Of a stretch of DNA of 64,000 nt, positions 15,754-24,095 are shown in pieces. Position 1 is the stretch's first letter. Every line of letters starts with the position of its first letter. The notes under the pieces were generated by a model. The model was not told where the DNA came from, did no database searches, and saw only the letters and a program-made list of their open reading frames with translations. The DNA is from Hyphomonas jannaschiana VP2 (GTDB taxonomy: Bacteria; Pseudomonadota; Alphaproteobacteria; Caulobacterales; Hyphomonadaceae). The translations under genes and the position numbers were made by a program. The stretch is from the NCBI RefSeq assembly GCF_000685215.1, contig NZ_ARYJ01000001.1, positions 310,001 to 374,000 of the forward strand. Reading direction: 5' to 3'.

Positions 15754-16410
15754 TCAGACCGGTGCCAGGCGCGCACGCAGCGACTGGACCAGTGCATCCC
15801 GGATAGGCGCGATCTCCGTGCCCGGATCAATCATGTTCTGCATGCGAATACCGATCAGCGCACAGCCGGCCATCAGCGCGGTGGCATCTGCATCGGCATC
15901 CTTGCGGATGCTGCCTTCGGCCTGACCGCGCTCGATGATCTTCCGGATCAGCACGCGCTCCAGTTCGTGCGACTCGGCAAAGGCGGCGCGGGTCTCCAGC
16001 CGGTCGGCCACCGCCGCTGCAAGCAGCATGTAATAGGCCTTGTCCTCTTCCCGCCCGTCCAGCGACCGGCAATGCAGTTCGACAAAGGCGCAGAGCGCCG
16101 AGAGGCCGTCCATCCGTTCCACATGGGCCGCTTCCAGCGCCTCGCGCTGCCAGCCATGGAGCGCGGAGATAAGACTGCGGATCAGCCCGTCCTTGGACCC
16201 GAAACGCTGGGTGACGAGACCGCGGGAATAGCCAGCCTCCTTCCCGATGGCATCGAAGGTGGCAGCGGCCACACCACTGGCCGAGACAACGCGCATCGTG
16301 GCTTCAAGCAATTCCTGCTCGGACCGCTCACGCCGCTCGGCTTGGGTCATCCGCCCCGCATTGGCGAATTCGGCTGAATCTGTGGTGGAGGCTGTCTTCG
16401 TATCCGACAT
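15754..16410 (-). CDS. TetR/AcrR-family repressor
   Basis: The 218-residue protein has the N-terminal TetR helix-turn-helix: ELLEATMRVVSASGVAAATFDAIGKEAGYSR with the recognition helix GLVTQRFGSKDGLIRSL (about residues 25-70), then a helical ligand-binding domain. It likely represses the divergent P450 gene and its own rubredoxin operon through the palindrome at 16440-16455. I prefer the ATG at 16410 because AGG lies about 8 bases upstream, over the in-frame ATG at 16425. Confidence 0.9.
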   Translation of the reverse strand: MSDTKTASTTDSAEFANAGRMTQAERRERSEQELLEATMRVVSASGVAAATFDAIGKEAGYSRGLVTQRFGSKDGLIRSLISALHGWQREALEAAHVERMDGLSALCAFVELHCRSLDGREEDKAYYMLLAAAVADRLETRAAFAESHELERVLIRKIIERGQAEGSIRKDADADATALMAGCALIGIRMQNMIDPGTEIAPIRDALVQSLRARLAPV

Positions 16411-16439
16411 GAGTCTGCCTAACATATTTGTTGGCCGTA

Positions 16440-16455
16440 TAGCAAGTATATGCTA
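16440..16455. promoter_or_regulatory. operator-like palindrome between TetR and P450 genes
   Basis: TAGCA-AGTATA-TGCTA is an inverted repeat centred in the 95-bp divergent gap between the TetR gene and the P450 gene. It is the most likely binding site for that repressor by position and symmetry. Confidence 0.55.
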
Positions 16456-16505
16456 AACAGCCTCTTGACTGGGGGCCGCCAATCGCTCCCGCACCGGAGG
16501 AACGC

Positions 16506-17780
16506 ATGACCATACCCGCCCATATCGCCGAAGCCGTTGTCGACCCGAAGGCCTATGCCGACTGGGACCGTTCGCACGAGGCCTTTGCCTGGCTGCGCAA
16601 GAACGCGCCGCTGGACGTCGCCGAGATCGAAGGCTTCGACCCGTTCTGGGTGGTCAGCAAACATGCCGATATCCAGAACATCGAGAAGCAGAACGACCTC
16701 TTCCACAATGAAGACCGCTCCGCGACGCTGACCAATATCGAGACGGACAAGAAAGTCCGCGAGATGATGGGCGGTTCGCCGAACCTGCTGCGCTCCCTCG
16801 TCCAGATGGATAATCCGGACCACATGCAGTACCGCCGCCTGACGCAGGCCTGGTTCATGCCGCAGAACCTCCGCAAGCTGGAGGACCGCATCCGCGAGAT
16901 CGCCCGCGGCTTCATCGACAAGATGGCCGACAAGGGCACCGAATGCGACTTCGCCCGCGATGTGGCCTTCCTCTATCCGCTGCACGTCATCATGGAAGTG
17001 CTGGGCGTGCCGGAGATCGACGAGCCGCGCATGCTGAAGCTGACACAGGAACTGTTCGGCGCGCAGGATCCCGAAGTGAACCGCTCCGGCAAGGAAGTCT
17101 CCGACTCCGACACCGGCCTCGCCAACATTCAGGCCACGGTCGCGGACTTCTTCACCTATTTCGTCGAGATGACCGAGGACCGCCGCAAGAATCCGCGCGA
17201 AGACCTCGCCAGCGTGATCGCGAATGGCGAAGTCTACGGCAAGCCGCTCGGCCACCTCGAAGCGATGTCCTATTACATCATCGCCGCCACGGCCGGGCAT
17301 GACACGACGTCCAACACGACCGGCGGTGCGCTCTGGGCGCTGGCGGAAAACCAGGATCAGTTCCGCAAGCTGAAGGACGACCTCTCGCTGATCCCGTCCA
17401 TGGTCGAGGAGTCCATCCGCTGGGAAACGCCGGTGAAACACTTCATGCGCACGGCGACCGCCGACACGGAAATCGCCGGCAAGCAGATCAAGAAGAATGA
17501 CTGGCTGTTCCTGGCCTACCCGTCCGGCAATCGCGACGAGGACGTGTTCGACGATCCCTATTCCTTCAAGATCGACCGGTCTCCGAACAAGCATGTCGCC
17601 TTCGGCTATGGCGCCCATGTCTGCCTCGGCCAGCATCTCGGCCGGATGGAAATGCGCGTCCTGTGGGAAGAGCTGCTGCCGCGCCTTCAGTCTGTTGAAC
17701 TGAACGGCAAGCCGACCCGCGTGCAGGCGAACTTCGTCAGTGGCCCGAAATCGATCCCGATCAAGTTCAAGATGAACTAG
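16506..17780 (+). CDS. cytochrome P450 monooxygenase
   Basis: This 424-residue soluble bacterial P450 has the I-helix oxygen-activation motif AGHDTTSN (about residues 262-269), the K-helix ExxR in EESIRWETP, and the haem-binding loop FGYGAHVCLGQHLGRME with the thiolate Cys near residue 375. The substrate is not readable; the sequence resembles CYP125/CYP142-like or terpene/fatty-acid hydroxylases. GGAGG precedes the ATG. It is divergent from a TetR-rubredoxin pair, and an enoyl-CoA hydratase gene lies 1.7 kb further on, which fits hydrophobic-substrate oxidation but proves nothing. Confidence 0.93.
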   Translation: MTIPAHIAEAVVDPKAYADWDRSHEAFAWLRKNAPLDVAEIEGFDPFWVVSKHADIQNIEKQNDLFHNEDRSATLTNIETDKKVREMMGGSPNLLRSLVQMDNPDHMQYRRLTQAWFMPQNLRKLEDRIREIARGFIDKMADKGTECDFARDVAFLYPLHVIMEVLGVPEIDEPRMLKLTQELFGAQDPEVNRSGKEVSDSDTGLANIQATVADFFTYFVEMTEDRRKNPREDLASVIANGEVYGKPLGHLEAMSYYIIAATAGHDTTSNTTGGALWALAENQDQFRKLKDDLSLIPSMVEESIRWETPVKHFMRTATADTEIAGKQIKKNDWLFLAYPSGNRDEDVFDDPYSFKIDRSPNKHVAFGYGAHVCLGQHLGRMEMRVLWEELLPRLQSVELNGKPTRVQANFVSGPKSIPIKFKMN

Positions 17781-17799
17781 GGTCCCTCGCCCGCAAGCT

Positions 17800-19164
17800 T
17801 CAGTTCAGGCCGACCGCTACCAGCGCGTCGGCCTGTCTTTTTGAAACCGCCTCCACCGAGAAGCCCTCAAGGCTTTCCTCGAAGAGGCGGCAATAGTTCA
17901 GTTCCGCCCCGAGGCGCAGGTATGCCGCGCCGAGGCCGATGGCGGCGCGGTCCATGAAGACGAACTCGCGCGGGATCTTCACCGGCCCTTTCTCCTTTAG
18001 CAGCTTGCGAACGGTGAAAGCTTCCTTGCGGCCATATTCCCCGGCGGTGACGCCATCGGCGACGCTACGCACACGGTCGTCGAGAAGCGGGCCATAGATG
18101 AAGCGCGCCCAGATGTTCAGCACCTCGACCAGTTCCTTCGACAGGCCGACAAAGCCCCACTTTTCATAGGCGGCATAGGTCGCGTCGAAATCCTCCTTCT
18201 GGAGGGCGCGGTAGAGATCGACCACGCCTTCCACGAAGGCGGGCGGGAAAATGCGGATACAGCCGAAGTCGAGCAGGTTCAGCCCCGTCCCCTCCCCGGT
18301 CACCTGATAATTGCCGAGATGCGGGTCGCCATGGATCACGGCATAGGTGTTCATCGGGCCCCACCAGGTCCAGAACAGCATTTCGGCGATATGGTTGCGC
18401 ACCTCCTGCGGGGCGTCCTCGAAGGCGGTGAGGCGTTGGCCGCTGAGCCAGGTCATGGTCAGGAGGCGCGGCGTGGAAAGGTCTTCCACCGGTTCGGGCA
18501 CCTGCACGAAGTCCTTGTCCGCCAGCATGCGCGCATAGAGCGCCATGTGCTTTGCCTCGCGGGCGTAATCGAGTTCCTCGCGCAGACGGTCGGTGATCTC
18601 CTCGACCATGGCGGTCGGGTCGATCGAGCCGTCCATGCGCTTGAAGAGGCCCAGCACCGTCTTCAGCTGGCCGACATCGCTCTCCACAGCGCTCGCCATG
18701 TCCGGATATTGCAGCTTGCAGGCAACCTTGCGCCCGTCATGCAGCGTCGCAGCATGGACCTGCCCCAGGGAGGCGGCGTGGGAGGCCTCATGGCCGAAGT
18801 CTGCAAACCGGCCCTGCCAGTCTCCGCCGAGCTCCGCCCGCATGCGCCGGCGCACGAAGGGCCAGCCCATGGCCGGGGCCTCGGCCTGCAGCTGGGCGAA
18901 CTCGGCGGCATATTTCTCGGGCAGCAGGTCCGGCACGGTGGACAGCATCTGCGCCACCTTCATCAGCGGGCCTTTCGACTTGCCGAGGGCGGCGGCCAGC
19001 GCCCGGGCGATCTTTTCGTCGCCCTGATCGCCGCCGAACAGGCTCTGCGCGGCGAAGGTCAGCCCGGCGCCGGAGAGGTTCGCGCCGACTTTCGCGGTCC
19101 GGCTGAGGCGCCCGGCAAGGCGGTTGCGTTCGGGATCCCGGGTCGGGTCGGATGTGTCGCTCAT
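17800..19164 (-). CDS. ABC1/UbiB (AarF) atypical kinase family protein
   Basis: The 454-residue protein carries the UbiB-family features: the N-terminal KxGQ-like segment GPLMKVAQMLSTVPDLLPEKY, the Ala-rich nucleotide loop HAASLGQVHAA, Lys in VACKLQYP, EELDYAREA, the catalytic VIHGDPHLGNY and the metal-binding LLDFG. Here the canonical Gly of KxGQ is Ala. Family members are ATPases/kinase-like proteins needed for ubiquinone synthesis or lipid homeostasis. Start uncertain: ATGs at 19164 and 19173 both lack a strong ribosome site. No ubi gene is adjacent, so I do not use the ubiB symbol. Confidence 0.85.
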   Translation of the reverse strand: MSDTSDPTRDPERNRLAGRLSRTAKVGANLSGAGLTFAAQSLFGGDQGDEKIARALAAALGKSKGPLMKVAQMLSTVPDLLPEKYAAEFAQLQAEAPAMGWPFVRRRMRAELGGDWQGRFADFGHEASHAASLGQVHAATLHDGRKVACKLQYPDMASAVESDVGQLKTVLGLFKRMDGSIDPTAMVEEITDRLREELDYAREAKHMALYARMLADKDFVQVPEPVEDLSTPRLLTMTWLSGQRLTAFEDAPQEVRNHIAEMLFWTWWGPMNTYAVIHGDPHLGNYQVTGEGTGLNLLDFGCIRIFPPAFVEGVVDLYRALQKEDFDATYAAYEKWGFVGLSKELVEVLNIWARFIYGPLLDDRVRSVADGVTAGEYGRKEAFTVRKLLKEKGPVKIPREFVFMDRAAIGLGAAYLRLGAELNYCRLFEESLEGFSVEAVSKRQADALVAVGLN

Positions 19165-19449
19165 GTCTTTCATATAGAGTGTACGCACGAGGCTGGCACA
19201 GGGTTTGCGGCGCCGCAGGGCAGAATACAGGCAGAAAGCAGATTCTGACTCCATGGGGTGACAAGCCCATCCGGCGGCGTTATAGCGCGCGCCTCGAATT
19301 CATGACCGTCCCGTAATGCACGGTTAACCACAAGAGGTACCCGCCGGCGCGTCCGGCCCTGCCAATCCCTTCTTAACCAAGACAGACTCATACTGGGCCC
19401 TTGTGCTGCCTTCACGGCAGTTCGCGGCCACCGAAAGGACACCCTTTCC

Positions 19450-20232
19450 ATGCCCTACGAAACACTTCTGACAGAGTTTGACGAGGATACCGGCGTTGCC
19501 GTGATCCAGATGAACCGTCCGGAGGCGCTGAATGCGCTGTCCGAAGCCATGATGAACGACCTGACCAGCGCGCTCGACCGCTGCGACAAGGAAGACAAGG
19601 TCGGCTGTGTCATCCTGACCGGCACCAAAAAGGCCTTCTCCGGCGGCGCCGACATCAAGGAAATCAAGGACAAGACCTTCCCGGAGTCCTATTATGAGGA
19701 CTTCATCTCCCGGAACTGGGAGCGGACGGCCCGCCTGCGCAAGCCGATTATCGCCGCCGTGGCGGGCTATGCCGTCGGCGGGGGCTGTGAGCTCGCCCTG
19801 ATGTGCGACATCATCCTGGCCGCCGACAATGCGAAGTTCGGACAGCCTGAAGTGCGCCTCGGCGTGATGCCCGGCGCCGGCGGCACGCAGCGCCTCGCCC
19901 GCGCGATCGGCAAGTCGAAGACGATGGAACTCTGCCTCACCGGCCGCCTGATGGACGCCGCCGAAGCCGAGCGTTTCGGCCTGGTCAGCCGCGTGGTGAA
20001 GGCCGAAGACCTGATGGACGAGGCCCGCAGCCTCGCCCGCACCATCGCCTCCATGCCCATGGCCGGCGCGATGATGACCAAGGAAGCCGTCAACTATGCC
20101 TATGAGACCCCGCTCTCGCAGGGCATCCAGTTCGAACGGCGCCTGTTCCAGTCCCTCTTCTCGACCGCCGACCAGAAAGAGGGCATGGACGCCTATGTCG
20201 AGAAACGCTCGGCACACTTCCGCGATAAATAG
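19450..20232 (+). CDS. enoyl-CoA hydratase
   Basis: This 260-residue crotonase-fold enzyme would hydrate trans-2-enoyl-CoA in fatty-acid beta-oxidation. The oxyanion-hole segments AFSGGADIKEI and AVGGGCELALMCD and the second catalytic Glu in FGQPEVRLGVMPGAGGTQRL are all present, so both catalytic glutamates are kept. Length matches short-chain enoyl-CoA hydratases (about 258 residues). It is monocistronic between the UbiB-like gene and rpsT. Other crotonase activities cannot be excluded, but the intact Glu pair favours a hydratase. Confidence 0.93.
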   Translation: MPYETLLTEFDEDTGVAVIQMNRPEALNALSEAMMNDLTSALDRCDKEDKVGCVILTGTKKAFSGGADIKEIKDKTFPESYYEDFISRNWERTARLRKPIIAAVAGYAVGGGCELALMCDIILAADNAKFGQPEVRLGVMPGAGGTQRLARAIGKSKTMELCLTGRLMDAAEAERFGLVSRVVKAEDLMDEARSLARTIASMPMAGAMMTKEAVNYAYETPLSQGIQFERRLFQSLFSTADQKEGMDAYVEKRSAHFRDK

Positions 20233-20358
20233 GACAAGCAGGCTGGCAGGTGCATTTTTCCCGCATCAGACGGGACTCTCCGGTTGACGCCCAATCGGCC
20301 TTTATGTATCTCCGCGCCTTCAGCCTGAGGGTCGCCCCTCGGGCAACAGGAGTTTGAT

Positions 20359-20622
20359 ATGGCTAATACCCGTTCCGCCAAGAAGATGGTCCGCAAGATC
20401 GCGCGCCGCACCGAGGTCAACAAGGCCCGCCGTTCGCGCGTTCGCACATTCGTCCGCCAGGTCGAAGAAGCCATTGCTTCGGGCGACAAGGCTGCTGCCG
20501 CAGATGCGCTCAAGGCTGCCCAGCCGGAGCTGATGCGTGCCGTCACCAAAGGCGTCATGCACAAGAACACTTCTGCGCGCAAAGTCTCGCGCCTTGCTGC
20601 CCGCGTGAAGTCGATGGCCTGA
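20359..20622 (+). CDS. rpsT: 30S ribosomal protein S20
   Basis: The 87-residue, strongly basic, helical protein begins [17 protein letters not shown], the standard S20 N-terminus after the ANxxSA motif, and ends in [14 protein letters not shown]20 binds 16S rRNA early in 30S assembly. A CAGGAG ribosome-binding site precedes the ATG. It is followed by a good terminator at 20670-20699. The rpsT-dnaA adjacency is known from Caulobacter and relatives. Confidence 0.98.
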   Translation: MANTRSAKKMVRKIARRTEVNKARRSRVRTFVRQVEEAIASGDKAAAADALKAAQPELMRAVTKGVMHKNTSARKVSRLAARVKSMA

Positions 20623-20669
20623 GGCCAGACGCTTTACAAATTCGGGCCGGACCACCGGCAAGAAACACA

Positions 20670-20699
20670 CCCGCCCGGCGTCTCGCCCGGCGGGTTTTT
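20670..20699 (+). terminator. rho-independent terminator of rpsT
   Basis: CCCGCC...GGCGGG with an inner GGCG-TCT-CGCC stem is followed by TTTTT, 48 bases after the rpsT stop. This is the cleanest terminator in the window. Confidence 0.9.
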
Positions 20700-21244
20700 C
20701 TTGCCTGAAATCCGGATTTCGCCTTTTCTGTCCGGACGCCCAATTCATGGTCAGCAGATGCCTGATCGGGTGTCACACGAATGTGCGAAGAACCTACAGA
20801 ATTGCGATTATGCAGATCTCTTCACTCCCTCCCTGCACGAATGCGCAATCTGCACGCGCGTTCAAAACCGTTCCAAAATTTTTCCGGATTTTCGCACGAA
20901 TTTCACAGCCAATATTGATGAGGCCGTGTTGACAGAACAAACGTGAACTTTTGTGCGCAAAAGCTCACTTCAAAAAAAATGCAGGCTCTGCACAGGATAA
21001 AAAACCATTGAGCCATATAGGTTTTTTTCGCCTCACAAGGGTACTGTGGAAAGAGTCAACACGCCAAAGACGGCTGTCCGAAAAAAGTTGCACTTGTCTT
21101 TAACCTACCCCGTCGGTACCTTGAGTTTACCAACGATAAACATCCCTGTACGGAGTATTTTCGGGGCCAGTTTCGGGTGACTGGACAGGGGTGTTGCGTG
21201 CCGGTTTGGTGGCTGTAACAAATAACAAAAAAATGGGGCTCGGC
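20700..21244 (+). promoter_or_regulatory. dnaA upstream region with repeats; candidate replication-control region
   Basis: This 545-bp interval before dnaA has no convincing gene. It holds three copies of CACGAAT at 20776, 20836 and 20895 (about 60 bp apart), a near DnaA box TTATGCAGA at 20808, a 26-bp imperfect palindrome at 20943-20968, an A/T-rich stretch from about 20970 to 21030, a weak DnaA-box match (TGTGGAAAG) at 21045, and one GANTC methylation site (GAGTC) at 21053. These fit a regulated dnaA promoter or a replication origin. In Caulobacter the origin lies by hemE and not by dnaA, so I do not call oriC outright. Confidence 0.45.
20943..20968. repeat. 26-bp imperfect palindrome upstream of dnaA
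   Basis: GTGA-A-CTTTTG-TGCG-CAAAAG-C-TCAC pairs along its whole length except one A/C mismatch. It sits 277 bp before the dnaA start and just upstream of an A/T-rich stretch. It could bind a dimeric regulator of dnaA or of replication. Confidence 0.55.
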
Positions 21245-22735
21245 ATGGACCGAAACAGACTCTTTGACACTCCAGCCAGCGTAGATTCCAAAACCAACAA
21301 GAAGATCTCCAGTCTTCCCGGCCAGGCTATCTGGCAGGCCGTCCGGGAACACCTGAAGGAGGTCCTCTCCACCGCCGATTACGAGCGATGGATCGCTGAT
21401 CTGAAGCTGATCGCAGAAGTTGACGGCAAGATCGTGATCACCGCGCGTGACCGCCTTTCCTTCGACCGCGTTTCCGCCGATCACCGCCATATCCTCCAGC
21501 GTATCTGGAAGGAGCATGACGATGCCCGGCGCGACATCCGGCTGGTGTGCTGGAAGGACGCCGGAGCGGACCTGCGCGCCATCACCGAGGATCCGTGGGC
21601 CGAAGCGGAGCCGGAAGCGGCTGCGGGCGGCGCCGGCAACGGAACCGGTGGAAATGACGGCGGCGCGACCAGCGCGGCGCGCCCCTCCTCCGGCGCACCG
21701 GAAATGACGTTCGGCACGCTGGTGACGGGGAAATCCAACGCGATTTCCGTGGAACTGGCCAAGCGCGTGGCCGACGGCCAGCCGGTCGGGACACAGGTTC
21801 ACCTGATCTCCGGCCCGCAGGGCACCGGCAAGACGCACACGCTTCTGGCCCTGCGCACACGGGCGATGGAAACCAATGCCGATGCGACGGTGGTTTACCT
21901 GACCGCGGAAGAATTCCTTTCGGCCTATACCGACGGGGTGAAGGCCAAGGACACCAGCGCCCTGAAAAAGCGCCTGCGCTCTGCGACCATCCTGCTGATC
22001 GACGACCTGCACCGCATCTCGGGCAAGCCGGGTACGGAGACGGAGCTGTTCCAGAACATCCGCGAAGTCACCGGTCAGGGCGGCAATGTCGTTCTGGCAG
22101 GCGACAAGACGCCAGGTGAACTGGCTGGCTTCTCCCCGCGCATGATGAGCGAGCTGAAGGGCGCCACCGTGGTCGAGGTGGCGCTGCCGGACGAGGACAT
22201 GCGGCGCGACATCATCCGCCGTCTCGCCCGTCACATCGAACAGGCGCATCCGGAATTCGTTCTGGACGAGGCCCTGATCGAGCGCATCCATACCGGCATT
22301 CGCGGCCCCGGCCGGGAACTGACCGGCGCAGTGTGGAACCTCTTCACCGAGGCCGGTTTCGGCACCATGGCGCCGACGTCCGACATGCTGGAGCGGGTCA
22401 TCCGCCGCATGGAAGGCGAAGTGCGCGCGCCGACGATCGAACTGGTGAAGAAAGCCGCAATGAAGGTCTTCAACGTGTCGAAGGCAGACCTTGAAAGCCC
22501 GTCCAAGGCGCGCTCGGTCGTCTATCCGCGCCAGATCGCCATGTATCTGTGCCGGGAGCAGACCCATAAGTCCTTCCCGCAGATCGGCCGGGCCTTCGGA
22601 CGCCGCGATCACACGACCGTCCTCTACGCCCACCGGAAGCTATCCAAGGAGCTGGCGACGGATCAGGAACTGGCCGCGGACATCGCCCGTGTGGCTGCAG
22701 CGATCCTCGAAATGCAGGCGGCCGGCAACCATTAA
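21245..22735 (+). CDS. dnaA: chromosomal replication initiator DnaA
   Basis: DnaA binds the origin and melts it, with ATP control. Domain I starts at IWQAVREHLKEVLSTADYERW; a Gly/Ala-rich linker follows; the AAA+ core has an unusual Walker A GPQGTGKTHT (family norm GGVGLGKTHL) and Walker B ILLIDDLHRI (norm LLIDDIQF); the C-terminal DNA-binding domain has RQIAMYLCREQTHKSF and the signature FGRRDHTTVLYAHRKL. About 496 residues from ATG 21245, which has GGGG 7 bases upstream; a GTG at 21191 would add 18 residues. dnaN follows after 189 bp, recF after that. Confidence 0.96.
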   Translation: MDRNRLFDTPASVDSKTNKKISSLPGQAIWQAVREHLKEVLSTADYERWIADLKLIAEVDGKIVITARDRLSFDRVSADHRHILQRIWKEHDDARRDIRLVCWKDAGADLRAITEDPWAEAEPEAAAGGAGNGTGGNDGGATSAARPSSGAPEMTFGTLVTGKSNAISVELAKRVADGQPVGTQVHLISGPQGTGKTHTLLALRTRAMETNADATVVYLTAEEFLSAYTDGVKAKDTSALKKRLRSATILLIDDLHRISGKPGTETELFQNIREVTGQGGNVVLAGDKTPGELAGFSPRMMSELKGATVVEVALPDEDMRRDIIRRLARHIEQAHPEFVLDEALIERIHTGIRGPGRELTGAVWNLFTEAGFGTMAPTSDMLERVIRRMEGEVRAPTIELVKKAAMKVFNVSKADLESPSKARSVVYPRQIAMYLCREQTHKSFPQIGRAFGRRDHTTVLYAHRKLSKELATDQELAADIARVAAAILEMQAAGNH

Positions 22736-22799
22736 CGAACTGATTAGGCCACGACCGCGATCAACGCTTGGCTTTTTCGTATGGATGTTTAAGTGTTCT

Positions 22800-22828
22800 C
22801 AGCCCGTTCCCTACCTGGGGACGGGCTG
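22800..22828. terminator. hairpin in the dnaA-dnaN gap
   Basis: CAGCCCGTTCCC-TACCT-GGGGACGGGCTG forms a 12-pair hairpin with one wobble between dnaA and dnaN. No T-tract follows, so it may cause partial termination or act as a 5' structure of the dnaN message. The remaining gap (22736-22924) shows nothing else I can support. Confidence 0.5.
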
Positions 22829-22924
22829 ATTCCGTCGGCACGTACCGGCGGGACAGACCAGCAGGCAGACGCAACAGGGTTTAACGGACGGCAGCAGTGC
22901 TGGCCCGGGATGGACGGAAACACG

Positions 22925-24046
22925 ATGAAACTGACGATCGAACGCGGCGACCTCCTCAACGCACTCTCCCACGTGCAGAACGTGGTCGAGCGGCGCAACA
23001 CGATCCCGATCCTGTCCAACGTGCTGCTGCAGGCCTCTGGCAGCGAACTGCGCCTGACGGCGACCGATCTCGACATCGAGGCCGTCGACAGCGCCCCGGC
23101 CAAAGTGGCAGCTGAAGGCGCGGTGACGGCCCCGGCCGGCACATTGTTCGACGTGGTGCGCAAACTGCCCGCCGGCGCCGAGGTGGAGCTGGAACTGCAG
23201 CCGGAAAACCAGCGCCTGTCGATCAAGGCCGGCCGCTCGCACTTCGAACTGCCGACCCTGCCGGCTTCCGATTTCCAGACCATGACGACCGATGACAGCG
23301 CGATCAAGTTCGCGCTCGACGCCAAGGATCTTGTCCGCCTGATCGACAAGACCCGGTTCGCGATCTCGACCGAGGAAACGCGCTACTATCTGAACGGCGT
23401 CTTCCTGCACACGACTGACGATGCCGATGGCAAGCCGGTGCTGCGCGCCGTGGCCACCGACGGCCACCGCCTGGCGCTGGCCGAAGCGAAAGCGCCGGAA
23501 GGCTCTGCCGGCCTCGAAGGCGTGATCGTGCCGCGCAAGGCTGTGGGCGAGGCCCGCCGCCTGATCGACGGGCTGGACGGCCCGGTCGACGTGGAAGTCT
23601 CCGACACCAAGATCATCGTCCGCGCCGGCCGCGCGACGCTGACCTCCAAACTCATCGATGGGGCGTTCCCGGACTATGCCCGCGTGATCCCGAAGGGCAA
23701 CTCGCGCAAACTGTCGATCGACAACAAGGCCTTCGAAGCCGCCGTCGACCGCGTGTCCACCGTCTCGGCAGAGCGCTCGCGCTCGGTGAAGCTGTCGCTG
23801 TCGGAAGGCAAGCTTGTGCTGGCCGTGAACCACGCCGAAACGGGCGTCGGCAATGAGGAACTCGAAGCCGAGTATGGCGACGAGCCGATGGAGATCGGCT
23901 TCAACGCGAAATACCTGCTCGACATTGCCGGGCAGATCGAGGCGCCGGAAGCCGAATTCATGTTCAATGACCCGGCCTCCCCTGCCCTCGTTCTGGACCC
24001 GTCCGACGACTCCGCGCGCTACGTGCTGATGCCGCTGCGCGTGTAA
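22925..24046 (+). CDS. dnaN: DNA polymerase III beta sliding clamp
   Basis: The 373-residue beta clamp tethers DNA polymerase III. It begins MKLTIERGDLLNALSHVQNVVERRNTIPILSN, the standard N-terminus, and ends YVLMPLRV, the usual C-terminal LMP-R signature. Three repeated clamp domains are apparent from the spacing of TRFAISTEETRYYLNGV and the FPDYARVIP segment. The ATG at 22925 is chosen by homology to the clamp N-terminus; the frame is open upstream to 22793 but has no clamp sequence there. Confidence 0.98.
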   Translation: MKLTIERGDLLNALSHVQNVVERRNTIPILSNVLLQASGSELRLTATDLDIEAVDSAPAKVAAEGAVTAPAGTLFDVVRKLPAGAEVELELQPENQRLSIKAGRSHFELPTLPASDFQTMTTDDSAIKFALDAKDLVRLIDKTRFAISTEETRYYLNGVFLHTTDDADGKPVLRAVATDGHRLALAEAKAPEGSAGLEGVIVPRKAVGEARRLIDGLDGPVDVEVSDTKIIVRAGRATLTSKLIDGAFPDYARVIPKGNSRKLSIDNKAFEAAVDRVSTVSAERSRSVKLSLSEGKLVLAVNHAETGVGNEELEAEYGDEPMEIGFNAKYLLDIAGQIEAPEAEFMFNDPASPALVLDPSDDSARYVLMPLRV

Positions 24047-24095
24047 TTCCTGACACGGAGCGGCCGGAACGCCGGAAGGCAGGCCGCGTGACGAC

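Noticed and set aside
20701-20946. 81-codon open frame between rpsT and dnaA
   Set aside because: There is no ribosome-binding site, it starts directly after a terminator, the composition is not protein-like, and it overlaps the phased repeats.
20700-21244. definite oriC call
   Set aside because: Only weak DnaA-box matches are present, and Caulobacter-type genomes have the origin near hemE, which is not in this window. Kept as a candidate control region only.
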